Below, piece after piece: positions 15,955 through 23,564 of a stretch of DNA of 39,751 nt. The first letter of the stretch is position 1. Each line of letters starts with the position of its first letter. This DNA comes from an archaeon 13_1_40CM_2_52_13 (lineage in GTDB: Archaea > Thermoproteota > Bathyarchaeia > 40CM-2-53-6), in NCBI GenBank assembly GCA_001919285.1, contig MNHO01000007.1:1-39751 (forward strand), in the 5' to 3' direction. Made by a program: the position numbers and the translations under genes. The notes below the pieces were generated by a model that was not told where the DNA came from, searched no databases, and saw only the letters and a program-made list of their open reading frames with translations.

Positions 15955-16385
15955 GGCTTGACGATTATGACTCCTCTCATCCACATAGGATGGAAATTAC
16001 AGTGATATGTGTAGAGTCCCGGAGTAGTCAGCTGGACGAAGAAAGTATTACCGCTATCCAGTTCTCCTGAATCAAACTTGGTAGCGCCAGGAGGGACGAG
16101 TGTAGCGGTGGCGGTGTGCGGGGACTCGTCATGGTTCTTCCATTGGACAAAGGTTCCCGCCGCAATCGTCACATTCGACAATACGAAGTTCTTACTGCTG
16201 TCGAACGAGACTCCGAATGGAATGTCTATGCAGGTGGCGGTCGGGCTTGGACAGACGATGGGTTTAGGCTTGGCGGGGAAAACTAGTACATAGAACATCG
16301 AGCCGCCGAGGACTAGCCCGACAAGGAGGAGGGCTGACAGGACGACGGTGTCCGGCTGGTACGAAGAGGTTGTCAATCTTCTCAC
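15951..16385 (-). CDS. Membrane-anchored blue-copper protein
   Basis: A 144-residue cupredoxin downstream of the oxidase genes. One helix at about residues 14-37 (VVLSALLLVGLVLGGSMFYVLVF), then an extracytoplasmic domain. Type-1 copper ligands: His in DESPHTATA, then Cys, His and Met in YHCNFHPMWMRG. Start GTG 16385 abuts the TAG of the subunit IV gene with no gap, so it belongs to the coxB-coxAC-coxD operon and is probably the electron donor to the CuA site or an accessory subunit. Two more Cys in IVCPSPTATC may form a disulfide. Confidence 0.93.
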   Translation of the reverse strand: MRRLTTSSYQPDTVVLSALLLVGLVLGGSMFYVLVFPAKPKPIVCPSPTATCIDIPFGVSFDSSKNFVLSNVTIAAGTFVQWKNHDESPHTATATLVPPGATKFDSGELDSGNTFFVQLTTPGLYTYHCNFHPMWMRGVIIVKP

Positions 16386-16652
16386 CTAGTGTCCTATCGA
16401 GCCCAACGCAAGAACCACGGCAAGGACAGCGAAGAAGAGGGAAGCAGCAGCAATGCCAACGATTCCACGGGGCTCATACTTGAGGCGGAGGAATACCATG
16501 GCCACGGTCAGGATCTGGCTCGCGGCGAGCGCCGCTATGAGTATGTTGGAGTAAATGGTGCTCAGGCTCAGAAAGTTCTTTGCCAAAGCCCATTCAAAGA
16601 GAGTTGCAACAACCAGGTAGGACCAGACTGCTATGGGGGTTGTGTTGTTCAT
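16386..16652 (-). CDS. Small cytochrome oxidase subunit (CoxD/subunit IV-like)
   Basis: An 88-residue membrane protein with three helices (AVWSYLVVATLFEWALA, ILIAALAASQILTVAMVFLRL, IVGIAAASLFFAVLAVVLALG). ATG 16652 follows the CoxA-CoxC stop by five bases. Prokaryotic subunit IV proteins are of this size, have similar helices and sit in this position. The sequence is too generic for a firm family assignment, so the call rests mainly on context. A longer frame upstream runs over the coxAC end and is not coding. Confidence 0.65.
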   Translation of the reverse strand: MNNTTPIAVWSYLVVATLFEWALAKNFLSLSTIYSNILIAALAASQILTVAMVFLRLKYEPRGIVGIAAASLFFAVLAVVLALGSIGH

Positions 16653-16657
16653 CTTTC

Positions 16658-18997
16658 TCACAACAGATAGAAGAGGGGAAAGACGACGAGCCAGACACAG
16701 TTGACGAATGACCAGTATAGGTTGAAGTTCTCTACCGTTCCGTAGCGTTCGGCGGAGAATCCGCCGGTTGCAGCTCTCTTCACTAAATAGATGATCAGGA
16801 ACATCCCTGCAAGAACATGAGCGCTGTGTATTCCGGTTGTTACGAAGTAGCTGCTCAACGGGAGCCCAATCTGAGCGCCGGGCGCGAGACCCTGCACGAG
16901 CCCATACCATTCGCTACCCTTTATCGCAAGGGAGAGTATTCCCAGCAGAAGAGTTACTCCCAGCCAGCCAATTAGGCCTCTCTTGCTGCCGGCTTTTATC
17001 GACTGGAGCCCGAGATAGGCTGTGAGGCTGCTCGTAATGACGATGATAGTGTCGACTGATCCAACATTGATGTCGTGAAGACTGCCCGGTGCGGGCCAAT
17101 AGGGAAAGTTTACTCTTATGAATGCGTAGCTTCCTAGGAGGACACCGAAGAGTACTGCCTCGGACCCCAGAAAGGTCCACATGGCCAGCTTGTCCTTTGG
17201 CACCTTGCTGAAGGGCCAGCGCTCGCCCTCCTCCTCTTCGGGAAGTCTGAATCTGCCTCGGTAGTCGTCCCAGGCCCAGCCCACGACTCCCCCGGCGAGA
17301 ATGACAAGGCCGACGATAATTACTGGTAAGCCGAACGCAAGCCCTGCCATGCTCACCGCGAAGCCGAGACAGAGAATTATCGGTCTCGTACTGAGGGGAC
17401 TTGCCTCGTGCACGGATTCGGATGCTGAGTGAGGAACACCATTTCCAAGACCATTCCCGATGCCATGACTTGAAGCTCCGACAGCATGGGGCATACTTGT
17501 GCCGCTAGCCCATTCCCTATCTGTCGAATTCCAAGGATTCGCAGGGGCACGCGGACCTCGCAGGGTCATTCCCATATTATAGACGAGGAGAAGCTGAGAC
17601 GGGATGAAGATGAATGCCCCCACGGTAGCGATAAAGTTGGCCGGGCCCCACCCTGTCGAGGCGGCATACGTAACGATGCGCCTCGGCATACTTTCTAGGA
17701 AGAACATCGGGAAGAAGATGAGGTTGAACCCGACGAAGGAGAGTATGAAATGGATCTTTCCAAGGGTCTCATTATACATCCTCCCAGTCATCTTGGGAAG
17801 CCAGTAGTATATTCCTGCGAACAGCCCAAACTCTGAGGCTCCCACCATAACGTAGTGAAAGTGCGCCACGACAAAATACGTGCCCCTCAGGGCGATGTCG
17901 AGAGCCAGTGACGAATTGAAGACGCCTGACAATCCACCAATCACGAAGATGACGACGGAACCCAATGCGAAGAGCATCGGGGTCGTAAGCTTGACAGCTC
18001 CCTTGTAGAGAGTTCCGATGAAAGATAGCATCAAGACGCCGAAGGGAACCGAAATCATCTCTGTGTTGATCGTAAAGACTTCACGCTCTGTTAGACTGAT
18101 TCCCGTCAAGAACATGTGATGACCGTACACCATGTAGCTCAACAGCACGACAATTCCGACCGCGGCGAACAGCGGCTTCCTCGCATAGACTGGTCTCCCG
18201 GAGAAAGTCGCGATTATTCCGGCCACGATTCCGAACGCGGGCAGCAAGACGATGTAGACCTCAGGATGACCAAAGAACCACCAGACATGGTCCCAAAGGA
18301 TCGAACCACCGGCCGTGGAAGTAAAGAAGGAGGTCCCGAGAAGCCTATCGGCCTCGAGCATTATCAGGCCAGCGATGAGAGAGGGGAAAGCCCATAGAAA
18401 CTGGAGCATTGTCCAGAAAGTGAACATCGTAAACATGGGCAGCTTGACAAAGCTGACACCCCGAGCTCTATGCCAGAGGATAGTGACCAATATGTTCACG
18501 GTGCCGACCGTGTTGGAAGCTGCCAAGACGATGAGGGCTGCCGCTCCCAGGGTCTCGCCAGAGCCGGGGCTAAACTGGAGCGACGTCAGCGGAGAATAGT
18601 TCGTCCACCCCGATGCGGGAGATCCTCCCGGGACGAAGAAACTGGCAAAAGCGGTTATTCCACTGAACACGTACATCCAATAGCTTGTGGCGTTGAGCCT
18701 GGCAAACGCCACATCGGCGGCTCCTATCTGGAGAGGAACGAAATAGTTCGCAAAGGCGATTCCCAGCGGCGAGAGGAACCAGAGTACCATGATCAGACCA
18801 TGCATCGTAACGGCCTCGTTGTACTGTGGAGGCTGAAGGAAGGTCTCAGATGGGAAGGCGAGCTGTGTCCGCATGAGAAATGCGAGAATCCCGGCCAGGA
18901 AGGCGAAGTAGAACGATGTTACCAGATAGAGAATACCAACGTCCTTATGGTTGGTTGTAAACAACCACCTCTTCAGCCAGACAGTATTCAGGCTCAC
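16658..18997 (-). CDS. coxA: Heme-copper oxidase subunit I fused to subunit III
   Basis: A 779-residue CoxA-CoxC fusion. The CoxA part (to about 570) has heme a ligands His66 (TMHG) and His381, heme a3 ligand His379 (VVAHFHYV), CuB ligands His244 and His293-294 (GHPEVY, YGHHMF), and the cross-linked Tyr248. D-channel residues Asp95, Asn102 and Glu246 are present, so it looks like an A1-type oxygen reductase. The K-channel Thr and Lys positions (VPTGIK in model enzymes) read VPFGVL, that is Phe319 and Leu322. A linker with two helices leads to CoxC, recognisable by FLGSEAVLFG and GIHSAHVLAG. The start is GTG 18997 five bases after coxB. GGAGGT abuts the GTG with no spacer, which is unusual. 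Together with CoxB it reduces oxygen to water and pumps protons. Confidence 0.95.
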   Translation of the reverse strand: MSLNTVWLKRWLFTTNHKDVGILYLVTSFYFAFLAGILAFLMRTQLAFPSETFLQPPQYNEAVTMHGLIMVLWFLSPLGIAFANYFVPLQIGAADVAFARLNATSYWMYVFSGITAFASFFVPGGSPASGWTNYSPLTSLQFSPGSGETLGAAALIVLAASNTVGTVNILVTILWHRARGVSFVKLPMFTMFTFWTMLQFLWAFPSLIAGLIMLEADRLLGTSFFTSTAGGSILWDHVWWFFGHPEVYIVLLPAFGIVAGIIATFSGRPVYARKPLFAAVGIVVLLSYMVYGHHMFLTGISLTEREVFTINTEMISVPFGVLMLSFIGTLYKGAVKLTTPMLFALGSVVIFVIGGLSGVFNSSLALDIALRGTYFVVAHFHYVMVGASEFGLFAGIYYWLPKMTGRMYNETLGKIHFILSFVGFNLIFFPMFFLESMPRRIVTYAASTGWGPANFIATVGAFIFIPSQLLLVYNMGMTLRGPRAPANPWNSTDREWASGTSMPHAVGASSHGIGNGLGNGVPHSASESVHEASPLSTRPIILCLGFAVSMAGLAFGLPVIIVGLVILAGGVVGWAWDDYRGRFRLPEEEEGERWPFSKVPKDKLAMWTFLGSEAVLFGVLLGSYAFIRVNFPYWPAPGSLHDINVGSVDTIIVITSSLTAYLGLQSIKAGSKRGLIGWLGVTLLLGILSLAIKGSEWYGLVQGLAPGAQIGLPLSSYFVTTGIHSAHVLAGMFLIIYLVKRAATGGFSAERYGTVENFNLYWSFVNCVWLVVFPLFYLL

Positions 18998-19002
18998 ACC
19001 TC

Positions 19003-19659
19003 CTAGGTGACCACGAGCTTTGCGATCATGAAAGCATGTCCGGCTCCACATAGCTCGTAACATAGGATCCGGTATGTCCCTGCCGTGGACACTTGGAACC
19101 ATATCAGGTTGTATTTGCCCGGGATCGCGTCTGCCTTTACTCGAAGGTCGGGGATTCCGAACGAATGAAACACATCTATCGAGGTTATGTTCAGAATAAC
19201 GATCTTGTTCCGGGGCACAGTCAACACAGCAGCAACACCGCAACCGCTGGTACAGTTGAAGCTCCACGAGAAGCGCTGGCCAGTGACATTGACGTGTAAC
19301 GCGTTTGGATCATTCCAGCCATTCGGCGGGTTGTTATAGACGCCTATGGCATGGAAGCTTGCATAGCCCGCGCCTGCAAGCACGGAAGCCATCACTATGA
19401 CAATTACGAGAACAGTTCGAACAGGAATCTTCCTATCCTCGTCATGCTGGACCGGACTGGAACCGGGTCTAGCCCGGTACTTTGTTACGAAAAGCACTAG
19501 GGCTCCTATTGTGATTGTACCGGCAGCGACAGCCAGAACCCAGTATAGGTCGTAGAGAGACTGCCAAGTATCCGCCGTGGGCGCTGAGATCGCCAGCAGA
19601 CCGTGCCTCAGAAGGGAGCTTCGTCCCCTCCGATCGAGATTTAAGCTTAGTGGGCACAC
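19003..19659 (-). CDS. coxB: Cytochrome c oxidase subunit II (CuA)
   Basis: A 218-residue subunit II with two N-terminal helices (YWVLAVAAGTITIGALVLFV, TVLVIVIVMASVLAGAGYASF) and a CuA domain. CuA ligands: His in DVFHSFGIP, then Cys, Cys, His and Met in CYELCGAGHAFM, including the Glu between the two Cys. The aromatic electron entry patch is QRFSWSFN. No heme-binding CxxCH is fused, so the donor is likely a cupredoxin. GTG 19659 is the only canonical start before the first helix. It opens the minus-strand operon coxB-coxAC-coxD-cupredoxin and is divergent from the CuA-like gene at 19788. Confidence 0.94.
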   Translation of the reverse strand: MCPLSLNLDRRGRSSLLRHGLLAISAPTADTWQSLYDLYWVLAVAAGTITIGALVLFVTKYRARPGSSPVQHDEDRKIPVRTVLVIVIVMASVLAGAGYASFHAIGVYNNPPNGWNDPNALHVNVTGQRFSWSFNCTSGCGVAAVLTVPRNKIVILNITSIDVFHSFGIPDLRVKADAIPGKYNLIWFQVSTAGTYRILCYELCGAGHAFMIAKLVVT

Positions 19660-19787
19660 CGGGACCCGAGCGCAAGCGCTTAGTTCGAGTGGTCAGTGCC
19701 AGACTCTAGGCTCCCCAATATTGTATCGTTCAAGTGGCCGAGTGCGCACGCCGTCTATTATGACGGTCTTGTGGGGTCAGGTAAGTC

Positions 19788-20216
19788 ATGCTGATCAGCA
19801 GGACCCTGACGATTCTCGCAATATCAATTACGGCCTTCTCAGGGTTCATCGCCCTCCAATACGTCCACTTGCCTAGCGCCGCCTTCAACGTGTCCCTTGC
19901 CCAGAGCTGTGAAAGACCCCGAGGCTACGTCCTGGTGATTCTAGACGACAAAGGATTCAACGACAGCATTCACAGAGGCCAGCCAACCATCGAGTTTCAA
20001 CGAGGCGACACTGTTAACATTCTAGTCTGCAACCTCGACCCAATCCAGTCCCACGGCTTAGCAATCGACCACTATTTTCCCACTGGCGCCACTTTGAGAC
20101 CGGGCGAAGCATACAAGGTATCCTTTGTCGCTAAGGAACCCGGTAGCTTCACGATCTACTGCAACGTCTTCTGCACAGTCCACACATTCATGAAAGGCAG
20201 ACTGGTAGTGAACTAA
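19788..20216 (+). CDS. Stand-alone membrane-anchored CuA-type cupredoxin
   Basis: A 142-residue protein: one N-terminal helix (about residues 5-25) acting as signal anchor, then a cupredoxin domain with a binuclear CuA pattern, His in PIQSHGLAI and CNVFCTVHTFM (Cys-x3-Cys-x3-His-x2-Met). The Glu usually found between the two Cys, which binds through its backbone, is Val. The domain resembles those of CoxB and nitrous oxide reductase, but there is no second helix and no catalytic domain. It could be an alternative electron-entry subunit or a copper-loading chaperone for the oxidase encoded divergently. ATG 19788 lies about 30 bases after a CTATTATG box, giving a very short leader. Confidence 0.85.
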   Translation: MLISRTLTILAISITAFSGFIALQYVHLPSAAFNVSLAQSCERPRGYVLVILDDKGFNDSIHRGQPTIEFQRGDTVNILVCNLDPIQSHGLAIDHYFPTGATLRPGEAYKVSFVAKEPGSFTIYCNVFCTVHTFMKGRLVVN

Positions 20217-20248
20217 CGGAAGGGTTTCAGCTCTCGAACATGAACTAC

Positions 20249-20257
20249 TATTATATA
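20249..20257 (+). promoter_or_regulatory. TATA box before the 232-residue cupredoxin
   Basis: TATTATATA, the strongest TATA match in the window, centred about 33 bases before ATG 20286. The predicted transcript start is near 20279. Confidence 0.5.
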
Positions 20258-20285
20258 CTCTGAAAGGCTGGTCTCGCATAGGAAG

Positions 20286-20984
20286 ATGTCACAATCCCAA
20301 ACAGCATCGTCAACAGGTCGCACAGCGTTGGCGTTAGGAGTCGTCGCGCTCATCATCGGTGCTTCGGCCCTAGGCTACGCGGTCTACCTTGGTCTCAGCC
20401 AGTTGCCATCCCAGCTATCCGCAATTACCGTAAACGTCCCATGCTCGACAAGTCAGCCATGCGCGGACAAGACATTCCGAATCGACTGGTTCAACGATCC
20501 AGCCAGCGCTCAGGACAGATTCTATCCTTCAGACAGTACCTTCATCCAGGGGGACAACATCACCATCATTTTCGTTACCAACGACACTACCGACGCCCAC
20601 ACCTTTACCCTCGGCTTGGGACTCCGCGGCCTACCTAGCAGCGCGGTATTCCAATTGAATAACAGCTGGATAGGCTTGTCAGCCGGCCCATTCGTTACGA
20701 ATCCAAATGATAATTTCACAGGAAAACCTGACGGATGCAAGGACAACAATGGCAACGATGTCGCTTGCAATACGCAGAGAGCCGCCTCCGATCCTACCGG
20801 AAATTGCGACAATAAGCTCGAAAATCCCCCAATCTCAAGCGCTCCCCCATGCAACCTCTGGTCCACCGGCTATCTCGGCGTAGTCAATACCCCAGGCGTC
20901 TACAAATTCTTCTGCTTCTACCATCAAAAAGTGGGCATGTACGGCTATATCACGGTGCTTCCAAACAAAGGATTCACTGCCTAA
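20286..20984 (+). CDS. Membrane-anchored blue-copper protein, large form
   Basis: A 232-residue cupredoxin with an N-terminal helix (ALALGVVALIIGASALGYAVYLGL) and an extracytoplasmic domain. Type-1 copper ligands: His in TTDAHTFTLG, then Cys, His and Met in FFCFYHQKVGMYGYI. Between the first His and the Cys lies a long, Asn/Asp/Cys-rich insertion (about residues 135-185: NDNFTGKPDGCKDNNG, VACNTQ, GNCDNK, PPCNLW) with four Cys, likely two disulfides, larger than in ordinary plastocyanin. It is expected outside the membrane as an electron carrier. It has its own promoter and ends in a clear T-run, so it is a single-gene unit. Confidence 0.9.
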   Translation: MSQSQTASSTGRTALALGVVALIIGASALGYAVYLGLSQLPSQLSAITVNVPCSTSQPCADKTFRIDWFNDPASAQDRFYPSDSTFIQGDNITIIFVTNDTTDAHTFTLGLGLRGLPSSAVFQLNNSWIGLSAGPFVTNPNDNFTGKPDGCKDNNGNDVACNTQRAASDPTGNCDNKLENPPISSAPPCNLWSTGYLGVVNTPGVYKFFCFYHQKVGMYGYITVLPNKGFTA

Positions 20985-20996
20985 CCCTCTCCCCAA

Positions 20997-21010
20997 TTTT
21001 TTTCTTATTC
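20997..21010 (+). terminator. Oligo-T terminator after the large cupredoxin
   Basis: TTTTTTTCTTATTC begins 12 bases after the stop; a classic archaeal intrinsic signal without a hairpin. Confidence 0.55.
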
Positions 21011-21107
21011 TGTCCAGAACAAATCTATCGTAGAGGATAGGGTGGAAGGAACCCTACGTTCAGCAATAACGTAGCGCTGAGGTAGGGGAAGAAAAGTATA
21101 GCAAGTG

Positions 21108-21115
21108 TTTATTAG
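21108..21115 (+). promoter_or_regulatory. TATA box before the VOC gene
   Basis: TTTATTAG, about 40 bases before ATG 21151 and about 32 before GTG 21142; the predicted transcript start is near 21137. Confidence 0.4.
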
Positions 21116-21150
21116 ACCAATTTCCCGCCGGCCCTTTCACAGTGCACAAT

Positions 21151-21543
21151 ATGCATCACACTAGGGTCGTACACTTTGAGATACCGGCCGACAACGAGGA
21201 GCGCGCAAAGGCCTTCTATCAGAAAGTTTTCGGATGGGATATCAGCCAGTACCCCGGAATGGAGTACCACATGGTTGGAACCACAGAGGTTGACCAGAAG
21301 ACTCAGATGCCTACAGCGCCCGGAGCCATCAACGGCGGACTGACAAAACGCAACAACGAAGTCAAGAACACTGTCATCACAGTCGATGTTACTGACATTG
21401 ACGCTGCATTGAAGAACATTGAGAAACTAGGCGGCAAGACAGTACGGAAGAAGCAGCCAGTTGCTGACATTGGCTTCACAGCCTACTTCAAGGATACCGA
21501 AGGAAACATCGTAGGTCTCTGGCAGAGCGCCCGCCGAATGTAA
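21151..21543 (+). CDS. VOC-superfamily (glyoxalase-like) protein
   Basis: A 130-residue protein from ATG 21151; GTG 21142 adds three residues. Two beta-alpha-beta-beta-beta modules are seen: VVHFEIPADNEERAKAFYQKVFGWDI, then VITVDVTDIDAALKNIEKLGGKTVRKKQPV with AYFKDTEGNIVGLWQ. Metal-type positions include His in VVHFEIP and Glu in KDTEGNIVGLWQ. This branch (often annotated glyoxalase/bleomycin-resistance) has no fixed substrate. It has its own promoter and a T-run after the stop, so it is monocistronic. Confidence 0.88.
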   Translation: MHHTRVVHFEIPADNEERAKAFYQKVFGWDISQYPGMEYHMVGTTEVDQKTQMPTAPGAINGGLTKRNNEVKNTVITVDVTDIDAALKNIEKLGGKTVRKKQPVADIGFTAYFKDTEGNIVGLWQSARRM

Positions 21544-21575
21544 GACACGATTCCACGCGTCGGACCGGACCCTTC

Positions 21576-21581
21576 TTTTTT
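21576..21581 (+). terminator. Oligo-T terminator after the VOC gene
   Basis: CTTCTTTTTT 33 bases past the stop, in a 69-bp gap before a convergent gene. Confidence 0.4.
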
Positions 21582-21612
21582 CAAATAAGTCCGGGCAGAC
21601 TATCGTCAGTTC

Positions 21613-22458
21613 CTAATTTTCAAACGAATCCTCATTGAGTTTCCTAACAGTAGGGATCAGAAACCTACTCGGGATCAATCTGGTTACAGTGGTTAGGGTT
21701 CTATTTCTGATGCCCGGCACGACCACCCTTTTTCCTTTCATGAGTCCCTCAAATCCAGCGAAGGCGACCGTTTCAGGGTCCATTACCGCGCCTCTGAACA
21801 GCCGAGAGTTTTCTGTCCCGAAATGTGACGCGAATTCTGTCCTAGTCGGCCCGGGACACAATGCTGTGACCTTGACGCCCGTGTTTCTCAGTTCGTCTGC
21901 GAGGGCTTGGGAAAAGGAGAGGACGAACGCTTTGGTCGCGTAGTAGACCGCCATCAAGGGTCCTGGTAGGAAAGCAGCTGTTGAGGCAAGATTCAGAATT
22001 CCTCCATTTCCTCTCTTGACCATATCGTCAATGAAGAGACGAGTCAGGCTTACCAGGGCTATCATGTTCACCTGCATCATACTCAGTTGCGTCTTCAGGT
22101 CAGCCTCCTGGAAGAGTCCGCGCACTTGAAAACCAGCATTGTTCACCAGGTAATCGACAGGAACAGACTCTTTCGACAGCACTTCACGTATTTGGCCTGG
22201 AGTAGAAGGGTCAGACAAATCGGCCGGAATAACCACCGCAGATATCGGGTGGTTCCTCTGAAGCTCCTTCGCGAGGGTCTCAAGCGCACCTTGGTTTCTA
22301 GCGACCAGAACAACATTATGGCCTTCCTTTGCGAAGGTCTTCGCAAGTTCGTACCCAATTCCACTTGAGGCCCCTGTCAGCAGGGCGGTCTTTCGATCCG
22401 AAGACGAAAGCTTCACACTCAGCTTTCTTCTCCCCTCGGTTTCTTGCTTCCGCACCAA
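21613..22458 (-). CDS. Short-chain dehydrogenase (DltE/YqjQ-like)
   Basis: A 281-residue SDR from TTG 22458; the GTG next to it is equally possible. Cofactor motif TGASSGIG at about residues 28-35, ADLSDP, NNAG, catalytic Ser in NLASTAAF and YYATKAF (YxxxK), CPGPTRTEF. The region after LFRGAVMDPETVAFAGFEGLMKGKRVVVPG and the RLIPSRFLIP tail is typical of the SDR branch named DltE or YqjQ, whose substrates are largely unknown. An upstream basic segment of about 20 residues is not part of the fold. It is a single gene, convergent with VOC. Confidence 0.9.
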   Translation of the reverse strand: MVRKQETEGRRKLSVKLSSSDRKTALLTGASSGIGYELAKTFAKEGHNVVLVARNQGALETLAKELQRNHPISAVVIPADLSDPSTPGQIREVLSKESVPVDYLVNNAGFQVRGLFQEADLKTQLSMMQVNMIALVSLTRLFIDDMVKRGNGGILNLASTAAFLPGPLMAVYYATKAFVLSFSQALADELRNTGVKVTALCPGPTRTEFASHFGTENSRLFRGAVMDPETVAFAGFEGLMKGKRVVVPGIRNRTLTTVTRLIPSRFLIPTVRKLNEDSFEN

Positions 22459-22537
22459 GGCGTTAAGCTTGCGGTTCTCGATGTCCTAAAACTGTTTTCT
22501 GGTCGGTGGAACAAGTTCCGAAGAGTATTGGAATTGG

Positions 22538-23551
22538 CTATCTTAGTCCCGCTGCCGAGAGCAAGTAATACATTGCACCAGCAATGGCAGCGGCAGCGGG
22601 TATCGTGAGGACCCATGCATAGACAATTCGTCTAGCGACGCCCCATCTTACTGCGGACAAGCGGCGCGTGGAACCCACTCCCATTATCGCACCCGCGATA
22701 GTATGGGTCGTGCTTACAGGAATTCCGAGTGATGCGGTTGCGAAAAGGGTTGTGGCTGCGGCGGTTTCGGCGCTGAATCCTCCGAAGGGTTGCAGTTTGG
22801 TTATCTTCATTCCCATGGTTCGAACTATCCTCCAGCCTCCAAAGTATGTTCCGAGACCCATGGCTGTTCCAGCCATCAAGATCACGTAGAACGGAACAAA
22901 AAAGACCGCTCCGAGCAACCCCTGTGCGAACAGCAAAGCAGTGATTATTCCCATAGTCTTCTGAGCATCATTAGTGCCGTGACCAAGACTGTAGAGGGCC
23001 GCTGATACTAGTTGGAGTCGACGGAAACCGTGGTCCGCCGTTGAACGTGAAAACTTTACCCCGATTCTGCTCGTCAATAGCACGAGACCAATAGCAAGTA
23101 GTAATCCTATCAATGGCGATAGCGCGATAAAGAGAACAATCTTACTCACACCTGAGACTTGGATGACTCCCCACCCTCCTTTGACCACGCCCGCTCCGAT
23201 CAGTCCGCCCACCAGAGCATGCGAGGAGCTAGTGGGCAGACCGAACCACCAAGTGATGATATCCCAAGCAATCGCCCCGATTAGAGTCGATAGGAGAAGC
23301 CAAGCGGTTACGATCGCCGGGTCGATCGTTCCCTTACCAATAGTGGACGCGACGTTTACGCCGAATACAAAGGCTGCTACAAAGTTGAAGAAGGCGGCCC
23401 ATAGAACCGCTATTCGCGGCGACAGGACCCGAGTAGATACAACGGTAGCTACTGAGTTGGCCGCGTCATGGAAACCATTCAAGAAGTCAAAGACTAACGC
23501 GACAAGAATTACAAGGATAACTACGCCGACTGGGACGATAAGCGATGCCAT
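22538..23551 (-). CDS. pit: Low-affinity phosphate transporter, Pit family
   Basis: A 337-residue Pit/PHO4 carrier with ten or so helices and the duplicated family signatures: FLNGFHDAANSVATVVSTRVLSP in the first half, and GTNDAQKTMGIITALL with GGWRIVRTMGMKITKL in the second half. TSSSHALVGGLIGAGVVKGGW and IPVSTTHTIAGAIMGVGSTR flank the two helical hairpins. It imports phosphate, probably as a metal complex, with protons or sodium. It lies 13 bp downstream of the DUF47 gene and forms the widespread DUF47-pit pair. Confidence 0.95.
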   Translation of the reverse strand: MASLIVPVGVVILVILVALVFDFLNGFHDAANSVATVVSTRVLSPRIAVLWAAFFNFVAAFVFGVNVASTIGKGTIDPAIVTAWLLLSTLIGAIAWDIITWWFGLPTSSSHALVGGLIGAGVVKGGWGVIQVSGVSKIVLFIALSPLIGLLLAIGLVLLTSRIGVKFSRSTADHGFRRLQLVSAALYSLGHGTNDAQKTMGIITALLFAQGLLGAVFFVPFYVILMAGTAMGLGTYFGGWRIVRTMGMKITKLQPFGGFSAETAAATTLFATASLGIPVSTTHTIAGAIMGVGSTRRLSAVRWGVARRIVYAWVLTIPAAAAIAGAMYYLLSAAGLR

Positions 23552-23564
23552 ACGAGCTCTTGAC

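Noticed and set aside
18998-19267. Extended N-terminus of CoxA of 90 residues
   Set aside because: It overlaps the CuA domain of coxB in another frame, is Cys/Arg-rich nonsense, and the normal CoxA start (LKRWLFTTNHKDVG) follows GTG 18997.
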